From the NCBI GenBank assembly GCA_964506785.1, contig CAZDME010000003.1, positions 1 through 46,830 on the forward strand: a DNA stretch of 46,830 nt, in the 5' to 3' direction. This document shows positions 44,101-46,830 of the stretch, piece after piece (position 1 is the first letter of the stretch; every line of letters starts with the position of its first letter). A program made the position numbers and the translations under genes. Source of the stretch: CAZDME01 sp964506785 [NCBI: uncultured bacterium] (lineage in GTDB: Bacteria > CAZDME01 > JAYEMH01). The notes beneath the pieces are model-generated. The model saw only the letters and a list, made by a program, of their open reading frames with translations, had not been told where the DNA came from and searched no databases.

Positions 44101-44517
44101 CTAATCTTTCTTTTCCCTCATCCGTCGAAAAATTTCGTCTGCCATTAAAATACTCTGTTGGCCGGCAGTTAAGGCTAAACCAGACAGCTTCTCTAAACTG
44201 GCTTCTTCCCGGTGAGTAGCCACTTCTAAGACCATCGGCAGGTTAACTCCGCTTATCACTTTTACTTTGTGCTTGTCAATAAATGAAAGACTCGCTGTAG
44301 CCGGACTGCCGCCAAAAATATCGATTAAAATTAACACGCCTTCAGGGCTATCAGTTTTCTCAATGGCCTGTTTTAATTTCTTCCCTAAATCAGCTAAACC
44401 TTCTTTGGCGTAGATAGCGACTGCTTCCACCTGCGGTAAAGGGCCGACAACCATCTCTGCCGTGGAAAGAATCTCTTGAGCTAAATTTCCATGCGTGGCA
44501 ATTACCAAACCAACCAT
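44101..44517 (-). CDS. PTS mannose-family IIA component
   Basis: Accepts phosphate from HPr on His9 (IATHGNLA). The fold's conserved acidic loop is IDIFGGSPATAS near residues 65-76, and the length of 138 residues equals a single IIA domain. The ATG has GAGG about 11 bases upstream. First of the IIA-IIB-IIC-IID set and 15 bp downstream of hprK. In some Gram-negatives a stand-alone IIA-Man acts only in regulation, but the IIB, IIC and IID genes here argue for a working transporter. Confidence 0.93.
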   Translation of the reverse strand: MVGLVIATHGNLAQEILSTAEMVVGPLPQVEAVAIYAKEGLADLGKKLKQAIEKTDSPEGVLILIDIFGGSPATASLSFIDKHKVKVISGVNLPMVLEVATHREEASLEKLSGLALTAGQQSILMADEIFRRMREKKD

Positions 44518-44532
44518 AAGAACTTTGCCTCT

Positions 44533-45474
44533 TTATTTATTTTTTCTCATGTGTTTTATTAAACGCGTATTAAGCTGGCGGGCAGTAAAATATCCCATCC
44601 GTTTGAGGCGCTCATTTAAAGCAGCCACTTCTACCAAGGTGGCAATATTCCTTCCTGGCCGAACCGGAATCACCAGCTTTGGGATTTTTATTCCTAAAAT
44701 TGAAGATGTTTTTTCGTCTAAACCTAATCTTTCATACTCTTTATGGGAATGCCAGGTCTCTAGATTTACTATTAAATTTATTTCCTTCTGATTTCGAATG
44801 GCCGCTACGCCAAAAAGATTTCGGATATCAATAATACCGATACCCCGAAGCTCCATATGGTGTTGAATAAGCTCGGAACCCCGGCCGATTAACCCTTTTC
44901 CCGTCCTCATACTGAGATAAACGACATCGTCAGCTACCAAACGATGCCCCCGGTCTATCAATTCTAAAGCTGTCTCACTTTTGCCAACTCCTGTCTCCCC
45001 CAAGAGTAAAATGCCCTCGCCAAAAATATCAAGTAAAGTTCCGTGTAAACTAATTTCCCGGGCAAATTTATCTTCGAGGTAATTAGTTACGATGCTTATC
45101 AGCTTAGTAGTAGCGATTTTTGAGACTAATACCGGGATTTTCTTCCTATCTGCGGTTTTCAAAAAATAAGAAGGCATTTTTAAATTGCGGGAAACAAGAA
45201 AACAAGGGATACGGCGGTAGCTGAATATCTTATCGATCCTTTCCTTTTGTATTTTTTTATTTAGACTCCGGATATAGGTAAGTTCTGTTAATCCAATTAC
45301 CTGGACCCGCTCAGAGGGAAAATAAACAAAATTTCCAGTAAGGGCTAAACCCAAGCGATTGAGGTCCGAAACAGCAACATTCCTCTCAAAACTACCTTTT
45401 CCAGCAATAATTTGCAGTTTCAACGTTAAGCGGGTATCTTTGATGAATTGTTCTACGCTGACATGTTTTTCCAT
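44533..45474 (-). CDS. hprK: HPr kinase/phosphorylase
   Basis: Bifunctional enzyme that adds or removes phosphate on HPr serine, coupling carbon status to PTS and gene control. Walker A GETGVGKS is at 159-166, the catalytic His144 in SLHGTLLDIFG and the second signature MELRGIGIIDIRNLFG near 208-223, with the C-terminal ATLVEVAALNERLKRMG. The 313 residues span both N-terminal and kinase domains. The ATG has AGAGGAT 7 bases upstream. Its target serine is present in the HPr encoded in the same cluster. Confidence 0.97.
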   Translation of the reverse strand: MEKHVSVEQFIKDTRLTLKLQIIAGKGSFERNVAVSDLNRLGLALTGNFVYFPSERVQVIGLTELTYIRSLNKKIQKERIDKIFSYRRIPCFLVSRNLKMPSYFLKTADRKKIPVLVSKIATTKLISIVTNYLEDKFAREISLHGTLLDIFGEGILLLGETGVGKSETALELIDRGHRLVADDVVYLSMRTGKGLIGRGSELIQHHMELRGIGIIDIRNLFGVAAIRNQKEINLIVNLETWHSHKEYERLGLDEKTSSILGIKIPKLVIPVRPGRNIATLVEVAALNERLKRMGYFTARQLNTRLIKHMRKNK

Positions 45475-45495
45475 AATTTTATCCTCTCAAAGCCT

Positions 45496-45969
45496 TTAGG
45501 CTGGATAACGCTTATCTTCACGTTTGATAATATTAAGAAGTTCCTCTTCATTTTTCGCTTCTTTTAAAACCTGGCGAAAATTTTTATTTTTCAAGAGACG
45601 CGAAATTCTGGCTAAAGCTTTAAGATGGGCGCCAACCGAATCAGCCGGGGCAAGAATCAGAAAAAATAGATGAACTGCCTCACCATCCAGGGAAGCAAAT
45701 TTTATTCCTTGGCGAGAAAGGCCGAAGGCGGCCACAATGCGCCTGACCGCTTCTGTCTTACCGTGCGGGATGGCAATACCTTGCCCTATACCGGTACTGC
45801 CCAAGGATTCTCTCTCTAATAAGACTTTAACAATTTTTTCTTTATCTTTGGTTTTAATTTCCTTGGCGCGGATTAAAAGTTCGACGAGTTCGCGAACGAC
45901 CTCCTTTTTATTAGTGGATACAAGATTGCCTTCAATTGCCTTATCGTTTAAAAAATCCATTATTTTCAT
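45496..45969 (-). CDS. ptsN: PTS IIA component of fructose/nitrogen-regulatory type
   Basis: IIA-Fru/IIA-Ntr fold; His69 in QGIAIPHGKT is the phosphorylation site. The stand-alone domain of 157 residues beside lptB resembles ptsN of the proteobacterial lptB-rpoN-hpf-ptsN cluster, so a regulatory role is likely, though a transport IIA cannot be excluded. I chose ATG 45969 (MKIMDFLNDK), with GAGGAG 6 bases upstream, over an ATG two codons earlier that overlaps it. rpoN and hpf are missing between it and lptB. Confidence 0.88.
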   Translation of the reverse strand: MKIMDFLNDKAIEGNLVSTNKKEVVRELVELLIRAKEIKTKDKEKIVKVLLERESLGSTGIGQGIAIPHGKTEAVRRIVAAFGLSRQGIKFASLDGEAVHLFFLILAPADSVGAHLKALARISRLLKNKNFRQVLKEAKNEEELLNIIKREDKRYPA

Positions 45970-45991
45970 AGACATCTCCTCAAACGAAATA

Positions 45992-46021
45992 GGTCGCAGG
46001 TTATTGGTTATAGGTTATGGG
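45992..46021. repeat. Heptamer array (GGTTATx theme) between lptB and ptsN
   Basis: GGTCGCA, GGTTATT, GGTTATA, GGTTATG, GG. Same theme as the second half of the array at 3940-4000, about 42 kb away. Confidence 0.75.
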
Positions 46022-46034
46022 GTTTTAAATATTT

Positions 46035-46049
46035 GGGGCGGGGGGCCCC
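46035..46049. other. GC-only hairpin in the lptB-ptsN spacer
   Basis: GGGGC, a run of G, GCCCC: an all G/C 15-bp inverted repeat in an otherwise A/T-rich spacer, next to the heptamer array. It could form a stable stem in RNA or a G-rich structure in DNA. No T-tract is adjacent. Confidence 0.5.
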
Positions 46050-46079
46050 TGCTGCCTATAACTTAATGCCTTTCACCTT

Positions 46080-46830
46080 TTATGTTAAAGTGAACTTCTC
46101 TCCCAGATAAATTTCTCGCGCTTTTTTATTTTCCACTAACTCCTGGGCATTCCCAGAGATAAGAACCTTGCCTTGATACATTATGTAAGAACGGTGAGTG
46201 ATAGAAAGCGTTTCGCGGACATTATGATCGGTAAGAAGAATTCCTAATCCCTTTTCTTTTAATTTTTTAATAATCTGCTGTAGTTCGAAAACAGCAATCG
46301 GGTCTACTCCAGAGAAAGGCTCATCTAAAAGAATCAATGTTGGAGAAGTAACCAGGGCTCGGGTAATTTCGACTCTTCGGCTTTCCCCTCCGGAAAGGGT
46401 ATAGGCCGGTTGATTAGCCAGATGGGCTATCTTCAACTCTTCAAGCAACTCCTCTAATCTTTTCTTTCTTTCCTTTTTGGTTAAATCCAGGATTTCTAAT
46501 ATTCCCATAATGTTTTCTTCGACAGTAAGCTTCCTGAATATAGAAGGTTCCTGAGGCAAATAACTAATACCCCGCCTGGCTCTTTGATACATAGGAAAAT
46601 CGCTAATATCCTGGTTATCAAAGAAAACTGCGCCCTGATCAGCTTTAATCTGGCCAACAATCATATAAAAAGTAGTCGTTTTCCCTGCGCCATTAGGCCC
46701 TAAAAGGCCAACTACCTCTCCCTTTTCAACCTCGATGGAAACTTTATTTACCACCCGGGCCGGACCGTAGGATTTAACCAAATCTACTGTCCTTAAAAGG
46801 CGGCTTTTTGAAAAAGCCTTTGTTTTTTCC
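46080..46830 (-). CDS. lptB: LPS export ABC transporter ATPase LptB, start beyond or near window edge
   Basis: ATPase of LptB2FG, powering lipopolysaccharide transport to the outer membrane. Walker A GPNGAGKTTTFYMIVG, signature LSGGESRRVEITRAL, Walker B LILLDEPFSGVDPIAVFELQ and the H-loop LLTDHNVRETL are all intact. The frame stays open to the right edge (reading SRLLRTVDLVKSYGPARVV). The only internal start before the conserved region is a TTG at 46781, which would cut into the first beta strand, so the true start is probably outside the window. Its permease partners are lptF and lptG at 32920-35093. Confidence 0.95.
   Translation of the reverse strand, partial: EKTKAFSKSRLLRTVDLVKSYGPARVVNKVSIEVEKGEVVGLLGPNGAGKTTTFYMIVGQIKADQGAVFFDNQDISDFPMYQRARRGISYLPQEPSIFRKLTVEENIMGILEILDLTKKERKKRLEELLEELKIAHLANQPAYTLSGGESRRVEITRALVTSPTLILLDEPFSGVDPIAVFELQQIIKKLKEKGLGILLTDHNVRETLSITHRSYIMYQGKVLISGNAQELVENKKAREIYLGEKFTLT

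Noticed and set aside
1334-46021. The short repeats as a CRISPR array
   Set aside because: Units are 7-8 bp, degenerate and contiguous, with no 20-40 bp spacers and no cas genes.

Overview
This is one stretch of a bacterial chromosome with about 42 protein genes and 3 tRNA genes. All of them run leftward (minus strand) except one divergent pair, lptF-lptG. I see no phage genes, transposases, CRISPR or rRNA. Outer-membrane (LPS) export genes (lptB, lptF, lptG) mark a Gram-negative cell plan, while several gene orders look Firmicutes- or deltaproteobacteria-like (ileS-dksA/traR-lspA-rluD; ruvB-queH-spoIID-queA-tgt-yajC; hprK with a mannose-family PTS). That mixture suggests an uncultivated deep Gram-negative lineage, perhaps Omnitrophota-like, but the phylum is only a guess from gene content.

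Layout in the direction of transcription, right to left. (1) 46830-36558: lptB, a IIA-Ntr-type protein, HPr kinase, a four-subunit mannose-family PTS, HPr and Enzyme I. These are followed by phosphoglucose/phosphomannose isomerase, a sugar-1-phosphate nucleotidyltransferase and metK. (2) 36462-35206: ahcY. (3) 32920-35093: the lptF-lptG island on the plus strand, with its own promoter and a bidirectional terminator. (4) 32710-23225: an EF-G paralogue, yebC, ruvC, ruvA, ruvB, queH, spoIID, queA, tgt and yajC (translation, Holliday-junction processing, queuosine). (5) 23062-18332: tRNA-Cys, tRNA-Leu, tRNA-Val, pgsA, pgpA, cinA, thpR, yggT and a purine nucleoside phosphorylase. (6) 18326-13758: ileS, a DksA/TraR protein, lspA and an RluA-family pseudouridine synthase. 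(7) 13757-12998: a non-coding stretch with two promoters and a strong hairpin, then a proline-rich membrane protein. (8) 12930-1: a consensus promoter, then rpoB, rpoC, rpsL, rpsG, fusA, rpsJ, rplC and rplD, the last cut by the window edge.

Most genes are housekeeping and well conserved. The most unusual signal lies between them. Fourteen spacers carry short degenerate arrays with a unit of 7 bp (8 bp in one case). Each array uses a different heptamer theme, and many are arranged as inverted halves able to fold back. They stop at gene boundaries and sometimes contain the stop codon of the adjacent gene. They resemble the short tandemly repeated repetitive (STRR) sequences known from filamentous cyanobacteria, and I cannot tie them to a described element in this kind of genome.

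Other points of interest are a candidate small RNA at about 13592-13684, an EF-G paralogue lacking the switch-II histidine, a trimeric-type PNP with Asp in place of the purine-binding Asn, a run of about ten G inside the PTS IID gene, and a probably leaderless lptF mRNA.
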